From assembly GCA_013297725.1 (NCBI GenBank), contig JAAFIB010000025.1:1-35519 (forward strand): 35,519 nt of DNA, given 5' to 3'. The notes below the pieces were generated by a model. It was not told the DNA's origin, ran no database searches, and saw only the letters and a program-made list of their open reading frames with translations. Both the position numbers and the translations under genes were made by a program. Shown here one piece after another: positions 1 to 7,578 of the stretch; position 1 is the stretch's first letter, and every line of letters starts with the position of its first letter. This DNA comes from Sphingomonadales bacterium. GTDB lineage: Bacteria > Pseudomonadota > Alphaproteobacteria > Sphingomonadales > Sphingomonadaceae.

Positions 1-503
1 GCCGCGAAAATTTCAATCATCCGGCCCGTGCCAGTTCCAACGTCTAGAACGCGACCTAGATGTTGCTGTGCGATCAGAGTTTTAAGCGCAGTTTCGACTT
101 CGGCTTCGGCAATGTGTAGCGAACGCAGGCTGTCCCATTCCGCCGCATGGCTAGTGAAATAGTCTGCGGCCATCGCGGCGCGATCTGCACGCACTTCGTC
201 GAGTCGCTTTATATCACGCAAAACCGGTTTCGAATCATCTGTACCGGGCAGCGCGAATAATGGCTCAAGCGTGCCGTCCATCAATCTTGGCCCGGGACGC
301 AGGAAAACCCACGACCCTTCGCGGCGGCGTTCGGCAATTCCGGCCTCGTCCAGAATGCGGATATGACGCGAAACGCGCGGCTGGCTTTGCCCCAATATCT
401 GAACGACTTCGCTGACCGATAGTTCCAGTTGGCGGATCAACAAAGCGATTCGCATCCGCGTAGGATCGGCTAATGCGCGCATTATGTTGAGTAAAGGTGT
501 CAT
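1..503 (-). CDS. ArsR-family regulator fused to SAM-dependent methyltransferase (3' end outside window)
   Basis: The gene is read from ATG at 503 towards the window edge, about 167 codons without a stop. Residues 1-75 form an ArsR/SmtB winged helix: ALADPTRMRIALLI opens the domain, SQPRVSRHIRILDEAGIAE is the recognition helix, and the wing is RREGSWVFLRP. Residues 152-160 (VLDVGTGTG) are motif I of a class I SAM-dependent methyltransferase. This two-domain architecture is known in alphaproteobacteria, often next to methionine-cycle genes (metF, metH), which would lie beyond the left edge; that link is inference. There is no convincing Shine-Dalgarno before 503, so a downstream ATG at 482 remains possible. 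A perfect palindrome lies 7 bp upstream of the start, which suggests autoregulation. The methyltransferase half is truncated by the window, not by mutation. Confidence 0.9.
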   Translation of the reverse strand, partial: MTPLLNIMRALADPTRMRIALLIRQLELSVSEVVQILGQSQPRVSRHIRILDEAGIAERRREGSWVFLRPGPRLMDGTLEPLFALPGTDDSKPVLRDIKRLDEVRADRAAMAADYFTSHAAEWDSLRSLHIAEAEVETALKTLIAQQHLGRVLDVGTGTGRMIEIFA

Positions 504-510
504 CGCATAT

Positions 511-534
511 GCATATAAAGAATTCTTTATATGC
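511..534. promoter_or_regulatory. Perfect 24-bp palindrome, probable operator of the ArsR-type regulator
   Basis: Each half reads GCATATAAAGAA from its own 5' end, with GAATTC at the centre, and all 24 positions are self-complementary. It ends 7 bp before the ArsR-methyltransferase start codon, where a repressor would block the promoter. ArsR proteins bind as dimers to AT-rich dyads of this kind. The symmetry is seen directly; the regulator-operator pairing is inferred from position. Confidence 0.65.
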
Positions 535-731
535 TGTCAATTGACGCAAAAATGACATTTTTATGCCTAGCCTTTATCATAATCAGCGCAAGCCTGCGTC
601 GCTTGGCCGCTTTGTGCAAAAAGCCGATTGCCATGAAAAAACCAAAAAGGTAGAAAATGCATCGCAAGTCCAACAAGCACTCCGCTTGGTAAGCTTGTTT
701 GGTCATTATAAGTTTTTAGGGGGTTACCCAA
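535..731. other. Intergenic region between divergent genes, 5' leader of first lipoprotein
   Basis: This is the divergent region between the ArsR-methyltransferase and the first small lipoprotein. Short reading frames here have no homology I recognise. A 7-bp inverted repeat (AACAAGC at 672-678, GCTTGTT at 693-699) could fold in the leader of the lipoprotein mRNA. The tract TTAGGGGG at 717-724 is the likely ribosome binding site for the start at 732. I cannot assign a promoter with confidence. Confidence 0.4.
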
Positions 732-1073
732 ATGAAGAAATTTGCTGTTTCCGTTGTTATCGCGTCCGCAATGGCGCTTGCTGCTTGCTCAGGCGCAGCG
801 ACCGAAGAAGCTGCTGAAGCTGGTGCCGAAGCTGCTGAAGCTGGTGCAGAAGCTGCTGCTGCTGGTGCAGAAGCAACCACCGAAGCCGCTGCTGCTGGTG
901 CAGAAGTTGCTAAGGAAGGCGCTGCTGCCGCTGGTGAAGCTGGTAAAGAAGCTGCTGCCGCAACTGGTGAAGCTGCTGCCAAGGCTGGTGAAGCTGGTGC
1001 CGCTGCTGGTGCCAAGGCAACTGAAGTTGTTAAGGCTGGCGCAGAAGCCATGAAAGAAGAAGCTAAGAAGTAA
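732..1073 (+). CDS. Ala/Glu-rich repetitive small lipoprotein, copy 1
   Basis: A 113-residue protein. It starts with a lipoprotein signal peptide (MKKFAV..., lipobox LAAC with lipidation at Cys19). The mature part is almost only Ala, Glu, Gly, Lys and Thr, built from short helical units such as AAEAGAE and AAAAGAE with 7- and 11-residue spacing, and ends in EEAKK. This pattern predicts a long amphipathic or LEA-like helix anchored in the outer membrane. No enzymatic domain is visible. Alanine is mostly encoded by GCT, unlike the GCC/GCG-rich neighbours; this may reflect strong expression or repeat-driven evolution. A nearly identical paralogue lies at 1245-1592, and each copy has its own hairpin terminator. 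The function is unknown; a structural or stress-protective envelope role is only a guess. Confidence 0.85.
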   Translation: MKKFAVSVVIASAMALAACSGAATEEAAEAGAEAAEAGAEAAAAGAEATTEAAAAGAEVAKEGAAAAGEAGKEAAAATGEAAAKAGEAGAAAGAKATEVVKAGAEAMKEEAKK

Positions 1074-1103
1074 TTCTTAGCCGCTTTTTGAGCGATTTTG
1101 AGG

Positions 1104-1137
1104 AAGGCTGTCCTGCGAAAGCAGGGCAGCCTTTTTC
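1104..1137 (+). terminator. Rho-independent terminator of lipoprotein copy 1
   Basis: An 11-bp GC-rich stem (GGCTGTCCTGC / GCAGGGCAGCC, one G-U pair) closes a GAAA tetraloop and is followed by CTTTTTCTTTT. Flanking AA/TT extends the stem by two pairs. It lies about 30 bp after the stop codon. The same hairpin recurs after copy 2. Confidence 0.9.
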
Positions 1138-1244
1138 TTTTGCGTTGATGGCGACAAACGTCTAATGCGCTCGCTCCCAAGCTTGCCCTGCATCCGCAGG
1201 CGACTTGGACAATTGTCGATAATATTAGATTAGGGATATCCCAG

Positions 1245-1592
1245 ATGAAAAAAATTGCTGTTTCTCTTGTTCTCGCTTCGGCGATGGCTCTTGCTGCATG
1301 CTCAGGCGCACAAGAAGCTGGTGAAGAAGCCGCTGCTGCTGGTGCAGAAGCTGCTGAAGCTGGTGCCGAAGCTGCCGCTGCTGGCGCAGAAGCAACCACC
1401 GAAGCTGCTGCTGCTGGTGCAGAAGTTGCTAAGGAAGGTGCTGCTGCCGCTGGTGAAGCTGGTAAAGAAGCTGCTGCTGCAACTGGTGCAGCTGCTGCCA
1501 AGGCTGGTGAAGCTGGTGCCGCTGCTGGTGCCAAGGCAACTGAAGTTGTTAAGGCTGGCGCAGAAGCAATGAAGGAAGAAGCTAAGAAGTAA
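1245..1592 (+). CDS. Ala/Glu-rich repetitive small lipoprotein, copy 2
   Basis: A 115-residue paralogue of the preceding gene. The signal peptide (MKKIAVSLVLASAMALAAC, Cys19 lipidated) is nearly the same; the first mature residues differ (SGAQEAGEEAA against SGAATEEAAEA), and the last 80 or so residues are almost identical down to EAMKEEAKK. The DNA match extends past the stop codon into the terminator, so the duplication unit is coding region plus terminator. The upstream regions are less similar; this copy has its own AGGGA Shine-Dalgarno and AT-rich leader at 1205-1244, so it is probably transcribed separately. As in copy 1, GCT dominates alanine codons. Function unknown. Confidence 0.85.
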   Translation: MKKIAVSLVLASAMALAACSGAQEAGEEAAAAGAEAAEAGAEAAAAGAEATTEAAAAGAEVAKEGAAAAGEAGKEAAAATGAAAAKAGEAGAAAGAKATEVVKAGAEAMKEEAKK

Positions 1593-1625
1593 TTCTTAGA
1601 CGCTTTCTATAGCTGATTTGATAAG

Positions 1626-1657
1626 GGCTGTCCTGCGAAAGCGGGGCAGCCTTTTTC
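1626..1657 (+). terminator. Rho-independent terminator of lipoprotein copy 2
   Basis: The hairpin GGCTGTCCTGC-GAAA-GCGGGGCAGCC has two G-U pairs and is followed by a T-rich tract (TTTTTCTTT). It differs from the terminator of copy 1 by only one base in the stem, so it belongs to the same duplication. Confidence 0.88.
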
Positions 1658-1692
1658 TTTGCCTGAAAGATTGCGCGCGCTATGACGTTCGC

Positions 1693-1878
1693 ATGCGATC
1701 CGTCAAAATAGCTTTTCCGATTATGGCTGTATTACTGCTGGCGCTAAATGCTTGCGGTGCAGCGGATGGCGATCCCGGCCCTGGCGGGGTCACGGCTGGC
1801 GATGCAAAAGCACTGGATGCTGCGGCCAAGAAACTGGATGAGCGCGATAAAGCAGGCGCCAACGATATCCCGAAATAG
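1693..1878 (+). CDS. Small putative lipoprotein
   Basis: A 61-residue protein with a signal peptide and a lipobox-like LNAC (lipidated Cys21). The mature part is short and polar: a Gly/Pro/Asp-rich linker (GAADGDPGPGG) and a charged helix ending in GANDIPK. The frame is open upstream to 1618, but that start would overlap the preceding terminator hairpin, so 1693 is preferred. It sits directly after the two Ala/Glu-rich lipoproteins in the same direction, but the terminator between them suggests separate transcription. No family is recognised. The very short distance to the convergent gene ending at 1882 leaves no room for a terminator. Confidence 0.6.
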   Translation: MRSVKIAFPIMAVLLLALNACGAADGDPGPGGVTAGDAKALDAAAKKLDERDKAGANDIPK

Positions 1879-1881
1879 CGT

Positions 1882-3015
1882 CTAGCGATGCTCTGTTGCA
1901 ACCGCGCGTGAAACGCCTTGCATCATTTCCATCCGTTGCGGGATCGAAGCTGTCGTGTCCCCCATCATAACCGCGACAGCATAGCGTTTTCCATCCGGCG
2001 CGGTCATAATGCCGATATCGTTATAGCCGGTTGAAACCCCGGCCAATTGCTGGCCGGTTCCGGTTTTATGTCCGAACTGCCAGCCTGCGGGAACGCCAGC
2101 TTTCAAACGGTTAGGACCGCTGCTCGTTCGCCCCATCATCGCCACCAGCATCCGTGTCGAGGCTGGTGACAAAAGGCTGCCTTTGCTCAATTCACCAAGC
2201 GCTTTGACAATGGCCAAGGGAGCCGCACCGTCAACAGGATCGGCCAAATAGCGGTCGAGCGCAGCTTTGCGTTGTTCATAGGACAGCTTGGCCCGCGCCG
2301 TTTCAAAATTGTTGCCGATGGCATAATCCTGTTGCCATTCCATCCCCGCGATGCCCGATTGCAACCCGCGTTCACCCGGACCAAAACGGATTTTGCCAAG
2401 GCCTTTACGTGCAATAAAATCACGCACAGCCTCTGGCCCGCCCGCTGTGCGAAGCAGGCTGTCATTGGCGGTATTATCGCTTTTTGTAATCGCCAGTTCT
2501 AGCAAAGCCTGAACGGTTTCATTAACTTCGCCATTGGCCAGTACGCGATCGCGGATCGGTTGGTGGAACACCGCCAGATCGTTGCGGGTAATCCGGACAA
2601 TCTGGTCAAGTTTCAACTTACCGCGATCAACCTGATCCAGCACCGTCATCGCAACCCACAGCTTGGATACGCTTTGCTGCGGGAATAGTTCTTCACCACG
2701 CTTGGAAATCGACCAGCTGCCATCAATGGCCAAAACCGCAACGCCTGTCCGCCCGGGGAAATTGCGCCACAATTCGTTGATCTGTGCCTCCAGCGCCTCG
2801 GGCGCTCCCCCTGAACCGGATGGCACAGCAACAGGAGGCCTTGCGGGTGCAGGCTTGTCGAGGATAACTGGCTTGCTAACCGGAGGCCGCGGCAATTCTA
2901 CCCGGGGCTTTGGCACCGGCTGAGTCCGTGGCTGCGGAATTGTGGAACACGCCGCAAGCAGCATGGATGCTATCAAGGCCAAGGCAAGCCGGGGCCGGAT
3001 GATGTTGAAGGTCAT
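1882..3015 (-). CDS. Beta-lactamase-like serine hydrolase, lipoprotein
   Basis: A 377-residue protein from ATG at 3015; the frame is open further upstream, but this start gives a clean lipoprotein signal (LLAAC, Cys23). A Pro-rich linker (residues 35-70) precedes a class A beta-lactamase/transpeptidase-like domain: SVSK (catalytic Ser115, Lys118), SDN at 179-181 and KTG at 317-319, followed by a YNDIGIM strand. The usual Glu166 omega-loop ExxLN motif is not recognisable; E215 (PGERG) or E226 (GMEWQQ) are the nearest candidates in an enlarged region. It probably binds beta-lactams or peptidoglycan peptides in the periplasm, but true hydrolysis is uncertain. It is not close in sequence to the standard class A enzyme at 22069. 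It is divergent from the ATPase gene at 3207. Confidence 0.75.
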   Translation of the reverse strand: MTFNIIRPRLALALIASMLLAACSTIPQPRTQPVPKPRVELPRPPVSKPVILDKPAPARPPVAVPSGSGGAPEALEAQINELWRNFPGRTGVAVLAIDGSWSISKRGEELFPQQSVSKLWVAMTVLDQVDRGKLKLDQIVRITRNDLAVFHQPIRDRVLANGEVNETVQALLELAITKSDNTANDSLLRTAGGPEAVRDFIARKGLGKIRFGPGERGLQSGIAGMEWQQDYAIGNNFETARAKLSYEQRKAALDRYLADPVDGAAPLAIVKALGELSKGSLLSPASTRMLVAMMGRTSSGPNRLKAGVPAGWQFGHKTGTGQQLAGVSTGYNDIGIMTAPDGKRYAVAVMMGDTTASIPQRMEMMQGVSRAVATEHR

Positions 3016-3206
3016 TATGAACATTTGCCACAGCCTGTATGAATTGCAACCGAACGAGGGAATGCCGCGCACCAAGCTTTGCGATGAACGATTCGCTCTG
3101 CACGGCAAAGCGAGGCAAGCGTGTGACAAATTGGGATTTGTCTTGACCTTACAGGCCTTCCGTAGTTGTCCTAGGCCGAGTTTTGTAATGCTGGCGGATA
3201 AAAAGC

Positions 3207-4814
3207 ATGGATAATGAAAACGGTATCTTCATCGGCGCGCCGGTCAACAACGGCGTCATTGGAGAGGCGCAATATCTGAACCTGAAACGCGCCAACCGCC
3301 ATGGGCTGATTGCAGGGGCGACGGGAACCGGAAAAACGGTGACGTTGCAGGGGCTGGCCGAGGGCTTTTCCGCCATTGGCGTTCCGGTGTTTCTTGCTGA
3401 TGTAAAGGGCGATTTGGCCGGCATGGCGATGGCTGGATCCCCCACAGGAAAGCTGCATGATGCCTTTACCGCCCGTGCTGCCGAAATCGGCTATACGGGC
3501 TATAGCTATGCTGACAATCCTGTCGTCTTCTGGGATTTGTACGGCGAACAGGGCCACCCGATCCGCACAACTGTTTGGGAAATGGGGCCGCTGCTGCTGT
3601 CGCGCATCCTCGATCTGAACGAGACACAAGAAGGCGTGCTGAACATCGCCTTTCGTGTCGCCGATGACGAAGGCATGCTGCTGCTCAACCTAGAAGATTT
3701 GCAAGCAATGTTGATTTGGTGCGCGGAAAATACGGCACTGATCGGCACCAAATACGGCCATGTTACCAAAGCATCGGTCGGGTCGATCCAGCGGCAATTG
3801 CTGACATTAGAGGGGCAGGGCGGCGCCCGCTTTTTTGGCGAACCTGCGCTAGAGATCAACGATTTCCTGAAGGTTGATGATAAAGGCCGCGGTCATCTTA
3901 ATATCCTCGCCGCAGATAAGCTAATGGCAAGCCCGCGGTTGTATGCGACCTTTTTATTGTGGCTGCTCTCTGAGCTATTCGAAGCGTTGCCAGAGGTTGG
4001 CGATCCCGAACAGCCAAAGCTGGTGTTCTTTTTTGACGAGGCCCATCTGCTGTTCGACGAAGCCCCCGATGCATTGATGGACAAGGTTGAACAGGTCGTT
4101 CGCCTGATCCGCTCAAAAGGCGTTGGCGTCTATTTCATCACGCAGAACCCGATTGATATTCCCGAAAAAGTTGCAGGCCAATTGAGCAATCGCATTCAAC
4201 ACGCGCTGCGCGCCTTTACCCCGCGTGACCAAAGGGCGATCAAAGTTGCCGCCGAAACCTTTCGGATCAATCCTGATCTGGATGTTGTGACTGCGCTCAC
4301 TGAGTTAAAGATTGGCGAGGCGCTGGTTTCCACCCTGATGGCCGATGGCGCGCCGTCGATTGTCCAGCGGACATTAGTCAAACCGCCGCGTTCGCGTGTC
4401 GGCCCGCTTGATGCCAAGGAACGCGCAATCATTCAGTCAATCTCACCATTTACAGATAAATACGACACAGAGGTCAACCGCGAATCGGCGTTTGAGGTGC
4501 TTCAGCAAAAGGCGGCTGATGCCGCCACAGTTGCACAACAGGTTGAGGAACAGGGCGTTGAAGAAGTGCGCAAACAACCGCGCCTGTCCGAATCGCTATG
4601 GGGCAAGATCGGCAAAGCCGCCGCCGGGGCTGCTGCGGCATCGGCCGGCACTATGATCGCGCGTTCGTTGACCGGTCGGAAATCGAGCGCGTCGCCGGTT
4701 AAAAGTGCAGCTGGCGCCGTTGCCGGAACATTAGGGACAGAGCTGGGAAAATCCATCGGCTTTCCCGGCCTTGGTCGCTTTGCAAGGGGGCTGCTCGGCG
4801 GATTAATGCGTTAA
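3207..4814 (+). CDS. HerA-like/DUF853 (YjgR-type) P-loop ATPase
   Basis: A 535-residue protein of the DUF853/YjgR family, related to HerA and FtsK-type DNA-pumping ATPases. Walker A is GATGTGKT at residues 37-44. Walker B is FFFDEAHLLF near residue 277. An arginine-rich segment, LIRSKGVGVYFITQNPIDIP, follows as in HerA-like helicases. The length fits the family. A Gly/Ala-rich C-terminal tail (AAAGAAAASAGTMIARSLTG, then GLGRFARGLLGG) is common in this family. The physiological role is not established in general; it is presumed to be an ATP-driven motor. The gene is followed after 15 bp by a periplasmic protein, probably in one transcript. Confidence 0.9.
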   Translation: MDNENGIFIGAPVNNGVIGEAQYLNLKRANRHGLIAGATGTGKTVTLQGLAEGFSAIGVPVFLADVKGDLAGMAMAGSPTGKLHDAFTARAAEIGYTGYSYADNPVVFWDLYGEQGHPIRTTVWEMGPLLLSRILDLNETQEGVLNIAFRVADDEGMLLLNLEDLQAMLIWCAENTALIGTKYGHVTKASVGSIQRQLLTLEGQGGARFFGEPALEINDFLKVDDKGRGHLNILAADKLMASPRLYATFLLWLLSELFEALPEVGDPEQPKLVFFFDEAHLLFDEAPDALMDKVEQVVRLIRSKGVGVYFITQNPIDIPEKVAGQLSNRIQHALRAFTPRDQRAIKVAAETFRINPDLDVVTALTELKIGEALVSTLMADGAPSIVQRTLVKPPRSRVGPLDAKERAIIQSISPFTDKYDTEVNRESAFEVLQQKAADAATVAQQVEEQGVEEVRKQPRLSESLWGKIGKAAAGAAAASAGTMIARSLTGRKSSASPVKSAAGAVAGTLGTELGKSIGFPGLGRFARGLLGGLMR

Positions 4815-4829
4815 AGAAGGGGGGTATAT

Positions 4830-5297
4830 ATGAAGTCCAAATACATTCTAGGGTTGGCCGCATGTGTTGCAGCGGCTTTGGCGGCACCCGTCTATGCTGA
4901 TAATGCGCCCACCGAGGGCGTCATTACCGCGATCATGGGAGACAGCAGCCGCATTGACCTATTGCCCGGACAAACGATTATTTTCCAACCCGATAACGGC
5001 AAAATGACGCTGATCCGTTTTGTCGAAGGTCCGATGGAGCCCGAAAAAGGTGAGCTGAAACTGGCCTTTACCAGCCTTGGGGGGCAAACCAGCCTGATCG
5101 CGACCAGCAAATCTGATCAAGCGTATAATTATCAGGCCGAAATCGTCAAAGAACTGGGCGCGAAAAAGGGCAAGAAGACCTCGGTCTGCACGATAATAGC
5201 GGGCGGTGGCGCGTTCGAAACATGGCCATACGCTATACCTGTTCTGCGCGTGATGAATTTTAAGCCCGCAGCTGACGGCGAAATGGGCTGCCGGTAG
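4830..5297 (+). CDS. Periplasmic protein of unknown function
   Basis: A 155-residue protein with a typical Sec signal peptide, cleaved at VYA-DN near residue 24. The mature domain is predicted beta-rich, with a Gly/Pro pattern (LPGQTIIFQPDNGKMTLIRF) and two cysteines (TSVCTII and the penultimate Cys in GEMGCR) that could form a disulfide. I do not recognise a named family. A GAAGGGG Shine-Dalgarno precedes the start. The 15-bp gap to the ATPase gene suggests cotranscription, although an export product and a cytoplasmic motor have no obvious common role. An inverted repeat follows the stop. Confidence 0.75.
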   Translation: MKSKYILGLAACVAAALAAPVYADNAPTEGVITAIMGDSSRIDLLPGQTIIFQPDNGKMTLIRFVEGPMEPEKGELKLAFTSLGGQTSLIATSKSDQAYNYQAEIVKELGAKKGKKTSVCTIIAGGGAFETWPYAIPVLRVMNFKPAADGEMGCR

Positions 5298-5322
5298 CTT
5301 AACAAACCGATTTACATAAAAT

Positions 5323-5354
5323 GACACGGCCCGGAATCGCTTCCGGGCCGTGTC
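5323..5354 (+). terminator. Strong hairpin after the 3207-5297 transcript
   Basis: A perfect 13-bp GC-rich stem (GACACGGCCCGGA and its complement) closes a 6-nt loop 25 bp after the stop codon. No T-run follows on the plus strand, so it is either a non-classical terminator or an mRNA-stabilising 3' hairpin. Confidence 0.6.
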
Positions 5355-5553
5355 GGCATTCGTCGATTGCAGATGGGTCGCTTGTGCAGTGGCCGACGAA
5401 CACTTGTCCCCTGTTACTACAAATCCATTAGCAAAATGTAAAATAATGTAATTGGACAAAAACGACATCGGCCAAATTATAAAGTAGGATGCGCAAGAAT
5501 CGTTGCAATCGCCTTTTTAATCGCGCAATTAAACTGGCGGAGAGGATGTTGCG
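5355..5553. promoter_or_regulatory. Upstream region of the CoA/P450 operon
   Basis: About 200 bp without a gene, AT-rich between 5425 and 5530. A TTGCAA with an AT-rich region about 17 bp downstream (5503-5533) might be a sigma-70-type promoter for the operon starting at 5554, but the match is weak. The ribosome binding site GGCGGAGAGG lies at 5536-5545. I see no clear operator dyad. Confidence 0.35.
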
Positions 5554-6780
5554 ATGCAGGCGTTACCGGCCATAAAACCACAGCGAGACGAATTGGCCGA
5601 TTTCGAGGCGCAATGCGATGCGTGGTTTCGCGACAACATCGTGGCTGACCCCGGCTTCATGCTGCCTTTGACCTTTATGGAGGTTTCAACCGACGCACAG
5701 TTTGACTTTCTGCGACGCTGGCAGCGCAAAGTGTATGAGGCGGGCTATCTGGGGATGAGCTGGCCCGCAGAATATGGCGGCGGCGGATTGCATCCTGATT
5801 TTCAGCGCACGGCAACCCGGATCATGCGCAAATATGATGCGCCGATATTGCTGAACGCGATTGGCACCGGCTGGGCCGGGCCGTTGATCCTTGACGTCGG
5901 CACAGAGGCTCAGCGTCGCCGCTATATCAAGCCGATCTTATCTGCCGAGGAAATCTGGTGCCAAGGTTTCTCTGAACCTGAAAATGGTTCAGACCTTGGC
6001 AATGCGCAATTGAAAGTGGTGCGGGATGGCGATGGTTATGCTGCCACAGGCTCCAAAATCTGGACGTCGCTTGGCGACCGTGCTGATCATATGATCCTGC
6101 TGGCGCGCACAGCATCTGATGCGGTTAGCAAATATGCAGGGTTGAGCTTTTTCCTTGCGCCGATGAAAGTTGCGGGGGTTGAGACGCGCCGGATCAAAAA
6201 ACTGACGGGCGAATATGGCTTTGTTCAAAGCTTTTTCGACAATGCCCATATCCCTGCCGATTGCCTGATGGGCGAAGAGGGTCAAGGCTGGTCGATGGCG
6301 ATGAAGACGCTGGAGTATGAACGCGGCACCAAAGTTAATTTGGCAGGCGGATATTACAGCAAAGACATGGACGTCATGGCAATTGTCGATCTCGCGCGTA
6401 GTTCAGCGCGCGGCGGAAAGCCGGTGCTGGATGATCCGGTGATGCGTGATCGGCTGGTCGATTTTCTGATCGATATTCAGGGCATGAACCTCAACAGCCA
6501 GCGGCGGAACATCAGTGCGCTTAATCAGGATCGGCCCATGGGCCTTGCCCTGATGAACAAGTTGACGCGCACCGAATTGGTCCGCGAGCTGACGCAATTC
6601 TCGTTACAATTTCAGGGAACACGGGCTGGCTATTATACAGGTGACGATGAAGCGGTTGATGCCGGTTTCTGGCATCGCAGCTATCTCAACAGTTTTTCCG
6701 CCACAATCGGCGGCGGCACCAGCGAGATCCAGAAAAATATCATTGGCGAGCATGTGCTCGGCCTTCCCAAAACTAGATAG
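5554..6780 (+). CDS. Acyl-CoA dehydrogenase family protein
   Basis: A 408-residue FAD flavoenzyme of the acyl-CoA dehydrogenase superfamily, which introduces a double bond at C2-C3 of an acyl-CoA thioester. The N-terminal helical domain contains YLGMSWPAEYGGGG. The middle domain has the flavin/substrate motif CQGFSEPENGSD near residue 140. The C-terminal helical domain contains LEYERGTKVN near residue 255 and ends with the conserved FSATIGGGTSEIQKNIIGE. The length fits the family. It is the first gene of a tightly spaced operon (28, 11 and 12 bp gaps) with an enoyl-CoA hydratase, an acyl-CoA synthetase and a P450, so it probably acts in side-chain or terpenoid/steroid-like beta-oxidation. The substrate cannot be read from sequence. 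Confidence 0.92.
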   Translation: MQALPAIKPQRDELADFEAQCDAWFRDNIVADPGFMLPLTFMEVSTDAQFDFLRRWQRKVYEAGYLGMSWPAEYGGGGLHPDFQRTATRIMRKYDAPILLNAIGTGWAGPLILDVGTEAQRRRYIKPILSAEEIWCQGFSEPENGSDLGNAQLKVVRDGDGYAATGSKIWTSLGDRADHMILLARTASDAVSKYAGLSFFLAPMKVAGVETRRIKKLTGEYGFVQSFFDNAHIPADCLMGEEGQGWSMAMKTLEYERGTKVNLAGGYYSKDMDVMAIVDLARSSARGGKPVLDDPVMRDRLVDFLIDIQGMNLNSQRRNISALNQDRPMGLALMNKLTRTELVRELTQFSLQFQGTRAGYYTGDDEAVDAGFWHRSYLNSFSATIGGGTSEIQKNIIGEHVLGLPKTR

Positions 6781-6808
6781 GCCTAAAACTCGATAAGGAG
6801 ATAGTCGC

Positions 6809-7567
6809 ATGAGCGATGCATTGGTTGAAACCCGCGACGGGATTATGATTATCACCGTGAACCGGCCAGAGGCCAAGAACGCGATGAACAAGGCGGCATC
6901 AGAGCTGATCGCAGCGGCCCTGGATCAGCTGGATGCCGACAATGACCTGCGTGTCGGGATCATAACCGGTGCTGGCGGCACATTCTGTTCGGGTATGGAT
7001 CTGAAAGGGTTCTTGCGCGGTGAAACGCCCTTTGTTTCGGGTCGTGGTTTTGGCGGCCTGACCATGAAATCTCCGGCAAAGCCGTTGATCGCTGCTGTTG
7101 ATGGCTATGCGCTTGCAGGCGGTCTGGAACTGGCCATCGCCTGCGACATGATTGTCGCAAATGAAAATGCAAAATTCGGTATACCAGAGGTCAAGCGCGG
7201 ATTGGCAGCAGCTGCTGGCGGATTGATGCGGCTACCGAAAAAAATCCCGCCGCATATCGCCATGGAACTGGCGTTGACCGGGGATTTCATTGACGCAAAG
7301 CGTGCCTATGAACTGGGACTTGTAAACCGCGTTACACAAGGGGCGGCGATCGATGCGGCGCTTGAACTAGCAAACACTATTGCGGGCAATGGTCCGCTGG
7401 CGGTTCGGAAATCAAAACAGGTTGTTCAGGAATCTGCCGAATGGAGCGAGGCCGAGATGTGGAAGAAACAGACTGATACTCTTGGCAATTTGTTTATGAC
7501 AAACGATGCGCGCGAAGGTGCTGCGGCCTTTGCCGAAAAACGCAAACCTAACTGGACCGGCAGCTGA
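6809..7567 (+). CDS. Enoyl-CoA hydratase/crotonase family protein
   Basis: A 252-residue crotonase-fold enzyme that hydrates 2-enoyl-CoA, the step after the dehydrogenase encoded immediately upstream. The oxyanion-hole segment is TFCSGMDL (residues 58-65) and GYALAGGLEL (residues 99-108). Both catalytic glutamates of the hydratase type appear to be present: Glu107 in AGGLELA and Glu127 in FGIPEVKRG. The length is typical. A Shine-Dalgarno AAGGAG precedes the ATG. Crotonase paralogues can also be isomerases or hydrolases; the two glutamates favour hydratase. Confidence 0.92.
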   Translation: MSDALVETRDGIMIITVNRPEAKNAMNKAASELIAAALDQLDADNDLRVGIITGAGGTFCSGMDLKGFLRGETPFVSGRGFGGLTMKSPAKPLIAAVDGYALAGGLELAIACDMIVANENAKFGIPEVKRGLAAAAGGLMRLPKKIPPHIAMELALTGDFIDAKRAYELGLVNRVTQGAAIDAALELANTIAGNGPLAVRKSKQVVQESAEWSEAEMWKKQTDTLGNLFMTNDAREGAAAFAEKRKPNWTGS

Positions 7568-7578
7568 GAGGATAATCT

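Larger units (their letters stand above)
732..1657 (+). repeat. Tandem duplication: two copies of lipoprotein gene plus terminator
   Basis: The unit 732-1137 is repeated at 1245-1657 with a 107-bp spacer. Identity is high through the coding region and continues through the GAAA-loop terminator. Within each unit, short GCTGCTGCTGGTGCAGAAG-type blocks are themselves repeated, which makes the locus prone to recombination and copy-number change. Confidence 0.85.

Noticed and set aside
563-817. 84-residue frame on the plus strand
   Set aside because: It overlaps the first lipoprotein start in another frame, has no ribosome binding site and no recognisable protein.
716-1534. 272-residue Ala/Pro/Ser-rich open frame on the minus strand across both lipoproteins
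   Set aside because: It is the antisense reading of the GCT-rich Ala/Glu repeats, has no start signal, and the plus-strand genes have lipoboxes and terminators.
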